Assembly (NCBI GenBank): GCA_024398075.1
Contig: JAKSJM010000027.1
Coordinates: 1 to 36,775, forward strand
Reading direction: 5' to 3'
Origin: Bacteroidales bacterium
Lineage (GTDB): Bacteria; Bacteroidota; Bacteroidia; Bacteroidales; UBA932
Length of the DNA stretch: 36,775 nt
Position 1 is the stretch's first letter, and each line of letters begins with the position of its first letter. The notes under the pieces were generated by a model, which saw only the letters and a program-made list of their open reading frames with translations, had not been told where the DNA came from and did no database searches. The translations under genes and the position numbers were made by a program. Of the stretch, positions 1-8,072 are shown one piece after another.

Positions 1-144
1 ATCCTGCTTTCAGGCGTTACTGGCGCGTTGGCGTATTCTTTTGTCCGTTATGCTTTTATGCCCGTAATCAAATCGGACCTGTCAAACAAGCTACGATTTC
101 ACGCGTCGTCCAAAGAGCTCTGTGATATGGTTATAAAAGTGTAG
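1..144 (+). CDS. 3' end of an unidentified protein (partial)
   Basis: Frame 1 is open from the first base of the window to a TAG at 142-144 and gives 47 residues. The visible part begins with a hydrophobic stretch (ILLSGVTGALAYSFVRYAFM) that could be the last membrane segment, followed by a short polar tail ending in MVIKV. No family can be recognised from so little. The frame could also be a chance opening, because the true start lies outside the window. It converges on the ATPase remnant with an 18-base gap. Confidence 0.4.
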   Translation: MLLSGVTGALAYSFVRYAFMPVIKSDLSNKLRFHASSKELCDMVIKV

Positions 145-161
145 AGTTGTAAACTGAGGGA

Positions 162-590
162 TTATTCGTTTTCAATCTCCGGGAGAAGGTGGTTCATGCT
201 TCTGAAATTGACTACCTTCACAACTCCAGCTTCATTTTGGAAATCGCCGTTATATATTACTGCTTTTTCCTTGACAGGGGTCCCTATCCATGACGTCAGT
301 GACTTGAGCGAGGATTCAAATGATGGATAAAACAGGGATGCCTTATTCTTACCAGCCCATATTGCTGGATAGAAACCGCCGAACATAAGTTGGTCGGTAT
401 CTTTTTCCTTCAGTGACTCTGTAAGTTCGTCAAATGACATAGGAAGCAGTTCGTAGACGCCAGCACGTCCTGGAAGAGACTCAACTATTCCCTTCATCAA
501 CTCGAAATTGGAACTACCGGAAAGAAAGAATCGTTTATCTGGGTTCTTGTCCACTATCCCCTGTATATATTCCGGGAGAACAGGGACCTT
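162..590 (-). pseudogene. Remnant of an AAA (AAA_14)/DUF4143-type ATPase
   Basis: The reading frame shows the middle of this family: an EYIQGIVD...RFFLSGSSNFELM stretch resembling the strand and sensor region after Walker B, then a GRAGVYELLPMSFDEL stretch typical of the AAA_14 domain. It then jumps within few residues to what looks like the last 40 residues of the DUF4143 domain (KAVIYNGDF...VVNFRSMNHLLPE). The Walker A half is absent, in-frame TAG codons occur at 591-593 and 597-599 just upstream of the homologous part, and most of the C-terminal domain is missing. Full-length members are near 400 residues and only about 140 remain here. The only usable start is an internal GTG at 552-554. 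I read it as a decayed gene with at least two deletions. Family membership is by eye from motifs; loss of function is inferred from the missing P-loop. Confidence 0.7.
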
Positions 591-620
591 CTAATTCTAT
601 GCATTTTCGGAATGTAAATC

Positions 621-650
621 CAAAATTACATACAGAAATGGATATGCAAA
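621..650 (-). promoter_or_regulatory. Bacteroidota-type promoter upstream of the ATPase remnant
   Basis: On the minus strand a TTTG (647-650) is followed after 18 bases by TAATTTTG (621-628), a perfect TAnnTTTG -7 element. It points into the decayed ATPase gene, so the promoter seems to have outlived the 5' part of its gene. Confidence 0.55.
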
Positions 651-902
651 CATCTTTGTGAAATAATCTTTGCTATAAAAATATCGATGAATCCCATTCT
701 ATTAGGACAGAAATCTTATTGAATGCAGCAGAGTTTGTACCCTACACAAACAGGCCGATATGCATTTGGTCATAAAGATATGGCATCCGATCCATTGCGA
801 GACCAGATGCCATTATTCTATCAGATAAGTGGGAATCTGAGAGACGGAATTCAATCTTCTAATAAAGCTTGTTCTATTTTATCTTTTTAATATAAACTGA
901 CT

Positions 903-918
903 ACGCATGTAAATGCGT
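903..918 (-). terminator. Possible weak terminator hairpin after the 922-1425 lipoprotein
   Basis: ACGCAT and ATGCGT form a perfect 6-bp stem with a 4-base loop a few bases beyond the stop codon at 922-924. On the minus strand it is followed by AT-rich sequence, but not by a clean T run, so termination is uncertain. Confidence 0.35.
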
Positions 919-921
919 CAA

Positions 922-1425
922 TCACTTCTTGCTGTAGGTGTAATCGCCTATCTTTACCTGCCCATTACCCAGGAATGAAATGGGAGTACCTTCGTCAAAT
1001 TTCCCAGAACCTTCTTCGAGAACATCGGGAGAACAGTTGATGAATGCACCCATAGGCAATTCACGGTAGAGTTTCCCGCTTTCGACTCTGTACTTGAGTG
1101 GCTTTCCAATCTCGTTATAGGGAGAGTCCTTGAAGAAAGTAGTGAAAACATCTTCCCCATGATTCCGGAAAAAGCGGATTCCCGTAATTAGCATGGTACT
1201 CGGCTCATACTCTATATCAGGGTTTATTTTGCCCACCATCGTCGCTAGAATCTGTCCGTGCTCATCGACAGGTCCATCAAAAGAGTATGAGTAAACAGCA
1301 TCTTCATGAACACAGGAGGCATATATGGGTTCCCACCTGCCTTGCAAACTGTCAGGGGATGCTTTTTCGCAACCGACCAGAAGAATCAGACCGGCGAATA
1401 ACAGCATGATTTTGAGCGGTCTCAT
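922..1425 (-). CDS. Small lipoprotein of unknown function
   Basis: This is a 167-residue protein starting MRPLKIMLLFAGLILLVGC. It has a short basic N-region, a hydrophobic core and a lipobox (LVGC), so it should be lipidated at that Cys and anchored in an envelope membrane. The mature part opens with a SLQGRWEP motif seen at the start of many lipocalin-like or META-like small Bacteroidales lipoproteins, but no family can be named safely. An ATG eight codons upstream (1447-1449) would extend it. I prefer 1425 because the signal peptide then begins directly and a TATCTTTG promoter element lies about 45 bases upstream. The gene stands alone, followed by a small hairpin. Confidence 0.75.
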   Translation of the reverse strand: MRPLKIMLLFAGLILLVGCEKASPDSLQGRWEPIYASCVHEDAVYSYSFDGPVDEHGQILATMVGKINPDIEYEPSTMLITGIRFFRNHGEDVFTTFFKDSPYNEIGKPLKYRVESGKLYRELPMGAFINCSPDVLEEGSGKFDEGTPISFLGNGQVKIGDYTYSKK

Positions 1426-1469
1426 ATCCAAATAACAAATTGAGTTCAAACAAATCTATTCTATAAACG

Positions 1470-1477
1470 CAAAGATA
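1470..1477 (-). promoter_or_regulatory. -7 promoter element for the 922-1425 lipoprotein
   Basis: The minus strand reads TATCTTTG here, a perfect TAnnTTTG, 44 bases before the preferred ATG. No good -33 TTTG is seen at 19-21 bases upstream. A second match, TAGATTTG at 1451-1458, is an alternative. Confidence 0.4.
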
Positions 1478-1483
1478 TGTGTT

Positions 1484-1732
1484 TTACTGCATCAAAACTA
1501 ACACTTTTTTTTTCGAAGTGACAAGTATTCCTCTGCGAATCACGCATTTAGCATTCTGGAAGGGCTTTTCTTCGCTGATGCCGTAGTTCTGGAGATAGTC
1601 GTACCCAACCCCGAGGGCATCCTTTTGCCAGTGGTCACAGAGTGCTTTAAGGTTCCCGTAGTAGTAATGCTTCTTACCGTCGATTTCCAGATGTACGACC
1701 ATCCTTTCCTGTTTTCCATTTACATTCGCCAT
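1484..1732 (-). CDS. Small hypothetical protein (82 aa)
   Basis: From the ATG at 1732 this encodes 82 residues with no signal peptide or membrane segment. The N-terminal part (VVHLEIDGKKHYYYGNL) looks like a small beta-sheet element, and the C-terminus is very basic (VIRRGILVTSKKKVLVLMQ). Similar tiny cytoplasmic proteins with a KHYYFGNL-like start occur in gut Bacteroidales, but I know no function for them. A longer frame to 1807 exists, but the promoter element TACCTTTG at 1757-1764 would then lie inside the gene, so the shorter form is preferred. It lies upstream of the 922-1425 lipoprotein, which has its own promoter element. Confidence 0.6.
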   Translation of the reverse strand: MANVNGKQERMVVHLEIDGKKHYYYGNLKALCDHWQKDALGVGYDYLQNYGISEEKPFQNAKCVIRRGILVTSKKKVLVLMQ

Positions 1733-1756
1733 TGTTCCGTCATGTTGTAGTAGTGA

Positions 1757-1788
1757 CAAAGGTACAAAATGCGGCTGAAGATTGTAAA
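1757..1788 (-). promoter_or_regulatory. Promoter for the 1484-1732 gene
   Basis: The minus strand shows TTTA (1785-1788), 20 bases, then TACCTTTG (1757-1764). The -7 element is a perfect TAnnTTTG and lies 24 bases before the chosen ATG. Confidence 0.5.
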
Positions 1789-1920
1789 CATTAAATATAA
1801 TCTGCAAAACCTGTTTAGTAGCCTACCAAGGCAAAATATCGAACCTCATATCGGCTCTGCAGGCCTGGGAGACGGTATCTAAAAGTTGGACTTCCGTCAA
1901 ACCCGTGCAAATTGAAGCAG

Positions 1921-1956
1921 AAAAGGACCTTCACAAACACTGAAAAAGGTCCTTTT
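1921..1956 (-). terminator. Strong hairpin ending the polysaccharide operon
   Basis: AAAAGGACCTT (1921-1931) and AAGGTCCTTTT (1946-1956) are perfect inverted repeats around a 14-base loop. Because the stem ends are A/T tracts it could terminate in either direction. It lies about 145 bases beyond the rmlA stop and is the first strong hairpin after the operon. Confidence 0.65.
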
Positions 1957-2099
1957 CACCAATTTCCTCGAACCTGATACATATGCTTTTTGAACCGTAT
2001 GATATTGCCACGATCATCAGTACGAGTCGCTATGCTATTTGACCTGTCAAACCGACTGCCATTTCGGGCTCTATCAAATGGCCTGATGATACAGTCCTA

Positions 2100-2981
2100 C
2101 TATGCCCTGGTAACGGAGAGGAGCCTCAGCAGGTACTGTCCGTACTGGTTCTTGACCATCGGCTGCGCCAGCTCACGGAGGCGCTCAGGGGTGACCCAGC
2201 CATTCTCGAAGGCAAGGCCCTCCAGGCACGCTATCTTGATACCAGTGCGCTTCTCGAGTGTCTCCACAAAGATGGAAGCATCGGCGAGCGAGTCATGTGT
2301 GCCCGTGTCGAGCCATGCGAACCCACGGCCGAGCGTCTGCACCTTGAGGGTGCCATCTGCCAGGTAACTCTGGTTCACCGATGTGATCTCCAGCTCGCCT
2401 CGTGCGGAAGGCTTGACGTTCTTCGCCACCTCCACCACGCTGTTCGGATAGAAGTAGAGACCGGTCACCGCGTAGTTCGACTTCGGATTGGATGGTTTCT
2501 CCTCGATGGACAGGCAGTTACCGTCCTTGTCGAATTCGGCGACTCCGTACCTCTCAGGATCATTGACCCAGTAGCCAAAGACGGTGGAAAGTCCCCTGTC
2601 AGCGTCAGCCACGGCCTGGCGGAGCATCACGTCGAAACCCGCGCCATGGAAGATGTTGTCACCCAGCACCATGCACACGGTGTCGTCTCCGATGAACTCT
2701 TCGCCAATGATGAATGCCTGCGCGAGTCCGTCGGGCGATGGTTGCTCGGCGTAGGTGAAACTCACGCCGTAGTCGCTGCCGTCGCCGAGGAGCCTGCGGA
2801 AACCAGGCAGGTCCTGCGGAGTCGATATGATGAGGATGTCACGTATACCTGCCTGCATGAGAACGCTGATAGGATAGTAGACCATCGGCTTGTCATAGAT
2901 CGGGAGCAGCTGCTTGCTTACTCCCTTGGTTATTGGGTAGAGGCGGGTTCCGCTGCCTCCTGCGAGTACGATTCCTTTCAT
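2100..2981 (-). CDS. rmlA: Glucose-1-phosphate thymidylyltransferase
   Basis: This cytoplasmic enzyme makes dTDP-glucose from dTTP and glucose 1-phosphate, the first step towards dTDP-L-rhamnose and related 6-deoxysugars. The 293-residue length is normal for the family. The nucleotide-binding signature [18 protein letters not shown] lies at residues 8-24, the metal-binding LGDN at about 106-109, and the sugar-binding EKP ([11 protein letters not shown]) in the middle. Its start follows the rmlB stop by two bases, so the two are translated as a pair. It is the last gene of the operon. No rmlC or rmlD follows, so the window makes only the 4-keto-6-deoxy intermediate; the remaining steps must be encoded elsewhere if rhamnose is the product. 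Confidence 0.97.
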   Translation of the reverse strand: MKGIVLAGGSGTRLYPITKGVSKQLLPIYDKPMVYYPISVLMQAGIRDILIISTPQDLPGFRRLLGDGSDYGVSFTYAEQPSPDGLAQAFIIGEEFIGDDTVCMVLGDNIFHGAGFDVMLRQAVADADRGLSTVFGYWVNDPERYGVAEFDKDGNCLSIEEKPSNPKSNYAVTGLYFYPNSVVEVAKNVKPSARGELEITSVNQSYLADGTLKVQTLGRGFAWLDTGTHDSLADASIFVETLEKRTGIKIACLEGLAFENGWVTPERLRELAQPMVKNQYGQYLLRLLSVTRA

Positions 2982-2983
2982 AT

Positions 2984-4123
2984 CTATCTTCCCTTGTACA
3001 TTGATTCGTAATAGTTCTGGTAGTCACCGGATGTCACGTTGTCCATCCAGTCCTGGTGGTCGAGGTACCACTTGACGGTCCTTTCTATGCCCTCCTCGAA
3101 CTGCAGGGATGGCTCCCAGCCGAGCTCCCTCTGGAGCTTGGTCGAGTCGATGGCGTAGCGCGCGTCGTGGCCCAGGCGGTCGGTGACGTATGTGATGAGG
3201 CCCATGTCCTCGCCCTCGGCGCGGCCGAGCAGACGGTCCACGGTGTCAATCAGCACCTTGATGATGTCGATGTTCTTCCACTCGTTGAAGCCGCCTATGT
3301 TGTATGTCTCCGCCACCTTGCCCTCATGGAAGATGATGTCAATGGCCCTGGCGTGGTCCTCCACGAAAAGCCAGTCGCGCACATTCTCGCCCTTGCCGTA
3401 GACAGGAAGGGGCTTGCGGTGGCGAATATTGTTTATGAACAGCGGTATGAGCTTCTCAGGGAACTGATACGGGCCATAGTTGTTCGAGCAGTTCGTTACG
3501 ATGGTAGGCATGCCGTAGGTGTCGTGGAACGCCCTCACAAAATGGTCAGAGGATGCCTTGGATGCTGAATAAGGCGAGTGAGGGGCGTACTTGGTGGTCT
3601 CGTAGAAGAAGTCCTCGCCGTACGCCTCATGGTGCGCCGACGACGCCTTGGTGCTGAACGGCGGCTCGATGCCCTCGGGATGGGTCATCTCCAGCGCGCC
3701 GTACACCTCGTCGGTGCTGATGTGGTAGAAGCGCTTACCCTCCCACTTCTCAGGGAGGCTCTCCCAGTAGAGCTTGGCAGCCTGCAGCATGCTGAGCGTG
3801 CCCATCACGTTCGTGCGGGCGAACGTGAACGGATCCTTGATGGAGCGGTCCACGTGGCTCTCCGCCGCGAGGTGGATGACCCCGTCCACATGCTCCCTCT
3901 GCATGAGAGCGTAGATGGTGTCGAAATCGCAGATGTCGGCCTTCACGAAGCTGTAGTTAGGCCTGTCCTCGACATCTTTCAGGTTCGCGAGGTTTCCTGC
4001 ATAGGTAAGCTTGTCGACGTTGATGATGTGGTAATCGGGATACTTGTTCACGAAGAGGCGAACGACGTGCGAGCCGATGAATCCGGCTCCTCCAGTGATT
4101 ATGATGCTTCTCTTGTAGTTCAT
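2984..4123 (-). CDS. rmlB: dTDP-glucose 4,6-dehydratase
   Basis: This extended short-chain dehydrogenase/reductase converts dTDP-glucose to dTDP-4-keto-6-deoxyglucose using bound NAD. The Rossmann motif [10 protein letters not shown] is at residues 10-19, the catalytic TDEVYG at about 137-142 and the YSASK dyad at about 185-189. Between the last two lies an insertion of roughly 30 residues (around 150-182, rich in H, Y and E). As far as I recall this is usual in Bacteroidota RmlB, and it explains the 379-residue length. The gene lies 36 bases after the GT2 gene and two bases before rmlA in a minus-strand operon. Confidence 0.97.
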   Translation of the reverse strand: MNYKRSIIITGGAGFIGSHVVRLFVNKYPDYHIINVDKLTYAGNLANLKDVEDRPNYSFVKADICDFDTIYALMQREHVDGVIHLAAESHVDRSIKDPFTFARTNVMGTLSMLQAAKLYWESLPEKWEGKRFYHISTDEVYGALEMTHPEGIEPPFSTKASSAHHEAYGEDFFYETTKYAPHSPYSASKASSDHFVRAFHDTYGMPTIVTNCSNNYGPYQFPEKLIPLFINNIRHRKPLPVYGKGENVRDWLFVEDHARAIDIIFHEGKVAETYNIGGFNEWKNIDIIKVLIDTVDRLLGRAEGEDMGLITYVTDRLGHDARYAIDSTKLQRELGWEPSLQFEEGIERTVKWYLDHQDWMDNVTSGDYQNYYESMYKGR

Positions 4124-4159
4124 GTCTCCAAATTTAGCGAATCAAAACGACTAATCAAA

Positions 4160-5077
4160 CTATCGTCCCTTCAGTTCGTTGTAGTACCTGACGAATATCT
4201 CCTTCGGGGTGCGGCGGGTGAAGATGCTGCGGGTGATGTGCTTGAAGGTGAGATGGTCGAGTTCCCTGCCCTGCAGGCGGGCCTTGACGCGCTTCACCAT
4301 CTCGGCCGACCACACTCCCAGACCCAGCAGAAGGTAGCTGAGGGCCCTGCCGCGAGAGAAAAAGATCAGCGAGCCGCGCACGGCAGCGGGGCGCACGGCT
4401 GGGGAGAGCCTCGACGCGGTGGTGCGCCACTTGTGGGTCACCACAAGCTCCGAGTCGCACCAGACGCCGTAGCCCCTCTCGCGGGCGAGCGTGGAGAGAG
4501 CTATATCCTCAGGCGTGAAGTAGTAGGTCTCGTCGAACCATCCCAGCTGACGGAAGACATCGGTGCGGATGAGGAAGCACGCGCCGGTGATATTGAATGT
4601 CTCGAAGAGGCCGTAGCCATTGTCAATGGGTTCTTTGTATAAATGCCACTGCTGCAGCACGTACTTATATGCAGGGTACGGAGGGCGGCCGCAGAGCTGG
4701 AGCGAGCCGTCAGCATTGACCAGGCGCGGGCTCACGATGGCAGCATTCGACGGGGTCCTGTCGAAGTCGGCCACCAGTCCATCGATGAGCGGCATCGAGA
4801 ACTCGGTGTCGTCGTTCAGGACCAATGTGTAAGTCCCCCTAGCCCGGCGCAGCGCCAGGTTGTTGTTCTCCGAGAAGCCACGCAGCTCGTCGCTCTCGAT
4901 GAAGGTCACCCATGGGAAGTCCTGCCTGGCCTTCTCGAGGTTCGCCTTGTCGAAGAGGTACGCCACCACGAAGGTCTCATGCGACACCGTGGTGTGCTCC
5001 TGTATGCTCTGAAGACAAGGATAGAGGTTATCCATCCTGTTCATGCACACTATCACTATGCTTACTTCTGGATTCAT
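4160..5077 (-). CDS. GT2-family glycosyltransferase
   Basis: This is a 305-residue GT-A fold transferase that probably adds one sugar from a nucleotide-activated donor to a lipid-linked glycan at the cytoplasmic face. The N-terminal beta strand VSIVIVCMNRMDNL, the GFSENNN element at 67-73 and the metal-binding NDD (residues 88-90) are typical of the rhamnosyltransferase-like (WbbL-type) branch. TGACFLIRTDVF and DETYYFTPEDIALS correspond to the acceptor-side motifs. A hydrophobic segment near residue 245 may tether it to the membrane. The neighbouring rmlBA genes make rhamnosyl or another 6-deoxyhexosyl transfer a reasonable guess, but the donor cannot be read from the sequence. It starts 6 bases after the DUF616 gene ends. 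Confidence 0.9.
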   Translation of the reverse strand: MNPEVSIVIVCMNRMDNLYPCLQSIQEHTTVSHETFVVAYLFDKANLEKARQDFPWVTFIESDELRGFSENNNLALRRARGTYTLVLNDDTEFSMPLIDGLVADFDRTPSNAAIVSPRLVNADGSLQLCGRPPYPAYKYVLQQWHLYKEPIDNGYGLFETFNITGACFLIRTDVFRQLGWFDETYYFTPEDIALSTLARERGYGVWCDSELVVTHKWRTTASRLSPAVRPAAVRGSLIFFSRGRALSYLLLGLGVWSAEMVKRVKARLQGRELDHLTFKHITRSIFTRRTPKEIFVRYYNELKGR

Positions 5078-5083
5078 ACGAAA

Positions 5084-5758
5084 CTATCTATGCAGCAAAT
5101 ACTTGAAACCTGGATGATTGCGTGTGTTCCTACCATCCGGAAGGAGGTAGTCCACCTTGACGCCACACTCGCGCACGGTCCACAGGAACGACAGCTGGTC
5201 GCGTCTGCAGAAGTGCACCACCCTCTCCCACCATAGCTCGTCAAACCTGACGATGACGGGGTCAAGGTGACGGCGGAAGATTAGGTTGTTCTCCATCATG
5301 CCCGCGTGGTGCGGAACGCCGTGCAGGAAGAGCGTCGCCCATATGACGAGAAGCCTCGGATAGGAGATGTAGCGCATGTCGCGGCATTTTTTCGCCTCCT
5401 CGTAGACGCAGTCGCGCGAGGGGTGCGGGACGCCGCAGTAGGTCTCGCCAGAGGCCAGTTTCTGTCTCGCCGCCTCATACAGGCTGCCATCGAGTATCTC
5501 TATGTTGCCGTCTATCCACACGCTCGCCTCATAGTCAGGCAGCAGCACATGGGGATGCATCTTCGCGTAGCGGGACACGAGCTGCGGAGACTCCGCCTCG
5601 AACGCGAGCTCCCGGATCTCCCACACGCCGTCACGGTCGCAGCGCTTCTCGCCACGTCCTACGAAGCAGATGAAGTCGAACCCTTCCTCCACCACATTCG
5701 GCTGCAGGAGCCTGTCGTACCCTCCTGTGATGCTTGTATATATCGCTATCCTACTCAT
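5084..5758 (-). CDS. DUF616-family glycosyltransferase-like protein
   Basis: The 224-residue protein begins MSRIAIYTSITGGYDRL, the classic opening of DUF616 proteins, which are related to GT-A type glycosyltransferases and occur in polysaccharide loci and capsule clusters. VWIDGNIEI occupies the position of the metal-binding D-x-D-like strand, followed by HPSRDCVYEEA, GMMENNLIFRRH and QLSFLW, all recurring in the family. A longer frame reaching 5839 lies antisense-free inside the upstream gene, but its extra residues are not family-like. The chosen ATG overlaps the upstream stop codon by 8 bases, which suggests translational coupling. It probably transfers a sugar in the same pathway; substrate unknown. 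Confidence 0.85.
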   Translation of the reverse strand: MSRIAIYTSITGGYDRLLQPNVVEEGFDFICFVGRGEKRCDRDGVWEIRELAFEAESPQLVSRYAKMHPHVLLPDYEASVWIDGNIEILDGSLYEAARQKLASGETYCGVPHPSRDCVYEEAKKCRDMRYISYPRLLVIWATLFLHGVPHHAGMMENNLIFRRHLDPVIVRFDELWWERVVHFCRRDQLSFLWTVRECGVKVDYLLPDGRNTRNHPGFKYLLHR

Positions 5759-8069
5759 TGAAATAAGAACCAAATCTCTCGTCCATCTCGTCCGGCTCGA
5801 ATGGCACGATGCCGCCGAAATGGCAGAATGTATATTCACCGAAATAGACCTTTCCGTCTATCTCGTAAAAGTCTATGCGCACCTGCGGGATGCCATCTGA
5901 CAGCTCTGCTGCAAGGGCCTTCATCTGCTCGAAGCAGGCAGGACGGGCTGGCGGCACGGGAGCATTGTCATGGCCGTTCCTGATGTCCAGTTGGTTGTAT
6001 TCCATGTCGAAGAAGTCGAACTTCACCTCCTCGGTCTCGCTGCCCCTGTCCGTGGCCACGAACATGAACCTCGGCTCTCCATGGAAGCAGAAGAACTTGT
6101 AGTCCACCGGATCGTCAGACATGTACTTCTCCGCTATTATCCTAGGCTGGAGGCCCTTGTACGCCCACTCGCGCTCCTGTATGTAGAAGTCGCGCGACTG
6201 CGCCTTCCTGAGCCTGTCCATGGCCGCGGTGCGGTCAAAGCAGGACTTGTCCCTGCATATGAGGGTGCTGCCGCTGTCGTGAGTGCACTTGAGGACGAAC
6301 CTGTCTGGGAGCGCGTCCCAGTCTATTTCCTCCACCGACGACCACACGCCGAGCGTAGGTATGACGTGCTCCTCCCCTACCTTCGAGGCCACATAGTCCT
6401 TCACGGCGGCCTTGTCCACGAGAGTGTGGTAGAGGGGGTTCCTGTCATGGAGCTTGGTCCACTGGAGCACCTCCGTGAACCTGCGTGGATGCCTGATGCG
6501 AGGCCAGCGCCCGAACACCACTGAGTACTTCCATGGCACGTAGATGCAGTCTGGAAGCCATCGGCCCACCTTGCGTAGAATGAAGGCCCTCTCGCCCTGC
6601 GTCAGGGCGAAGGCGTATGTGGAGAGAGCCAGCGAGGTCCATGCCACTGCGGTCACCATGAGCAGTCTCCAGAAGCCGGCAGGGACGAGCGCCCACGCGA
6701 TGGCTGGCAATGCCACCGACACAGCCGTCACCAGCAGCAGCGGCAGCACGGTACCGCGAAGGAACTTGCCCACAGGGAACCCAGCCACCGAGCGTGACAG
6801 CGAGAGCTTCTGCACGAGCACCACTCCGTACACGATGATGAACACTATGTAGCACCATGCTGGAGAGGCCCCCATCTTGAACGCCAGCCACACAAGTGGC
6901 AGGCACAGATAGGAAGTGAGGCCCGTTATAAGGTAGTATTTCTTCACATCACCCGTGGCGAGCATGAGAGTCAGCAGAGGGTTTCCGAACATGTCGATGA
7001 GGAGCCCTATGAGGGTGAGGCGGACGAAGAGCGCGGAGTAGTCAGGGACGATCTTGAGCCACAGACTGAGGATGATCTCGGCCTCGAAGAAGAACGGCAC
7101 GAAGAACATGAGGATCACCAGGTATGAGTACTTGGCGCCCTTCGCCACGAGCTCGAAGCAGTAGTCCTTCTTGCCGGTAGCCCACGACTTTGTGATCTGG
7201 GGGTTGAGCGCAGTGAGGAAGTTAGTCACGAACTGCTTCACTATGCCTTCCACCTGCGTGGTCACCTGCCTGGCGGCATTCAGCACGACGCCGAAGAAGT
7301 AGTTCACCACGAGGTTCACGCCGGCTGTGTTCACCACGTAGGCGCTGGATCCCAGGAAGTTCCATCCCGCGAAGCCCATCATCTCACGGATGAGGGAGCG
7401 GTCGAAGACGAGCCTGCCGCGGCTCTCCTCGAAGTGTCTGTGGCAGTAGACGCCGTATGTCACACGGACGATGACCGCCACGGCGAGCATCAGCACGGCG
7501 TAGGTCTTCAGCTTGTCCACAGGGGACACGAAGAGCAGCAGCGCCACGGCCAGCTTCAGGACGGCCTCGAGGATGCTGATGTAGGCGAATGCCCCCATCC
7601 GCTCATGTGCAATGATGGTGGCGTTGAACGGGATGCTCAGAAGGCTGAGCATCATCACACCCATGGAGCACTGCAGCACCCAGTGCGCGGCGTCCATACG
7701 TCCTTCGGGCACCTTCATGTACCTGTCCAGGTACCAAGTGCCGATGGTCTCGACGAAGAGCAGCAGCACCACGCAGAACACGAGCTGCAGCACCACGCTG
7801 GTCGAGAAGACCCTGCGCAGCTTGGCGGCGTCTCCCCTGCCCAGCTCGAAGGTGATGTAGCGGCTGATGGCCTGGGCCAATGATGACGTGACCACCGAGA
7901 ACATGGTCACCACCCCACCCACGGCATTGTACACGCCGGAATCATCGATTCCCAGCATGTTGAGCACGACGCGCGAGGTGAAGAGGCCGATCACCATGAG
8001 CAGCAGCATCCTGCCGTAAAGCAGGGCTGTATTCTTCGCTATCCTTATGCTGTTCTCGGAAACGCTCAT
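5751..8069 (-). CDS. Polysaccharide flippase fused to a TupA-like ATP-grasp domain
   Basis: The protein has 772 residues and two modules. Residues 1 to about 490 are a Wzx/MATE-like oligosaccharide flippase with 12-14 hydrophobic segments, opening with the usual NTALLYGRMLLLMVIGLFTS region and typical loops such as IPFNATIIAHERMGA. Residues from about 505 to the end match the TupA-like ATP-grasp family: HPRRFTEVLQWTKLHDRNP, VDKAAVKDYV, GEEHVIPTLGVW, FVLKCTHDSG, DYKFFCFHGEP (656-666) and the metal-ligand region VRIDFYEIDGKVYFGEYTF (about 730-748). Members of that family are usually separate proteins of about 300 residues in capsule and teichuronic-acid clusters. The fused product would carry a cytoplasmic ATP-dependent ligase or transferase tail on the exporter. 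There is no frameshift at the junction, and the next gene starts inside its stop region. Confidence 0.88.
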   Translation of the reverse strand: MSVSENSIRIAKNTALLYGRMLLLMVIGLFTSRVVLNMLGIDDSGVYNAVGGVVTMFSVVTSSLAQAISRYITFELGRGDAAKLRRVFSTSVVLQLVFCVVLLLFVETIGTWYLDRYMKVPEGRMDAAHWVLQCSMGVMMLSLLSIPFNATIIAHERMGAFAYISILEAVLKLAVALLLFVSPVDKLKTYAVLMLAVAVIVRVTYGVYCHRHFEESRGRLVFDRSLIREMMGFAGWNFLGSSAYVVNTAGVNLVVNYFFGVVLNAARQVTTQVEGIVKQFVTNFLTALNPQITKSWATGKKDYCFELVAKGAKYSYLVILMFFVPFFFEAEIILSLWLKIVPDYSALFVRLTLIGLLIDMFGNPLLTLMLATGDVKKYYLITGLTSYLCLPLVWLAFKMGASPAWCYIVFIIVYGVVLVQKLSLSRSVAGFPVGKFLRGTVLPLLLVTAVSVALPAIAWALVPAGFWRLLMVTAVAWTSLALSTYAFALTQGERAFILRKVGRWLPDCIYVPWKYSVVFGRWPRIRHPRRFTEVLQWTKLHDRNPLYHTLVDKAAVKDYVASKVGEEHVIPTLGVWSSVEEIDWDALPDRFVLKCTHDSGSTLICRDKSCFDRTAAMDRLRKAQSRDFYIQEREWAYKGLQPRIIAEKYMSDDPVDYKFFCFHGEPRFMFVATDRGSETEEVKFDFFDMEYNQLDIRNGHDNAPVPPARPACFEQMKALAAELSDGIPQVRIDFYEIDGKVYFGEYTFCHFGGIVPFEPDEMDERFGSYFNE

Positions 8070-8072
8070 GGA

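Larger units (their letters stand above)
591..921. other. Gene-free stretch of about 330 bases
   Basis: No plausible coding frame is visible on either strand. It holds the promoter at 621-650, an inverted repeat ATGGCATC/GATGCCAT at 780-787 and 806-813 with an 18-base loop, a small TCAGAT/ATCTGA hairpin near 819-838, and the ACGCAT/ATGCGT hairpin at 903-918. The part next to the ATPase remnant is probably where the lost 5' end of that gene lay. Nothing else is supported. Confidence 0.5.

Noticed and set aside
75-2053. The 12-mer GACCTGTCAAAC near 76-87 and again near 2041-2052
   Set aside because: Two copies of a 12-mer without further similarity on either side are too little for a repeat or attachment site.
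2295-4642. Long open frames antisense to rmlA, rmlB and the GT2 gene on the plus strand
   Set aside because: They mirror the strong G/C bias at the third codon position of the real genes, have no family-like motifs, and the opposite strand encodes clear enzymes.
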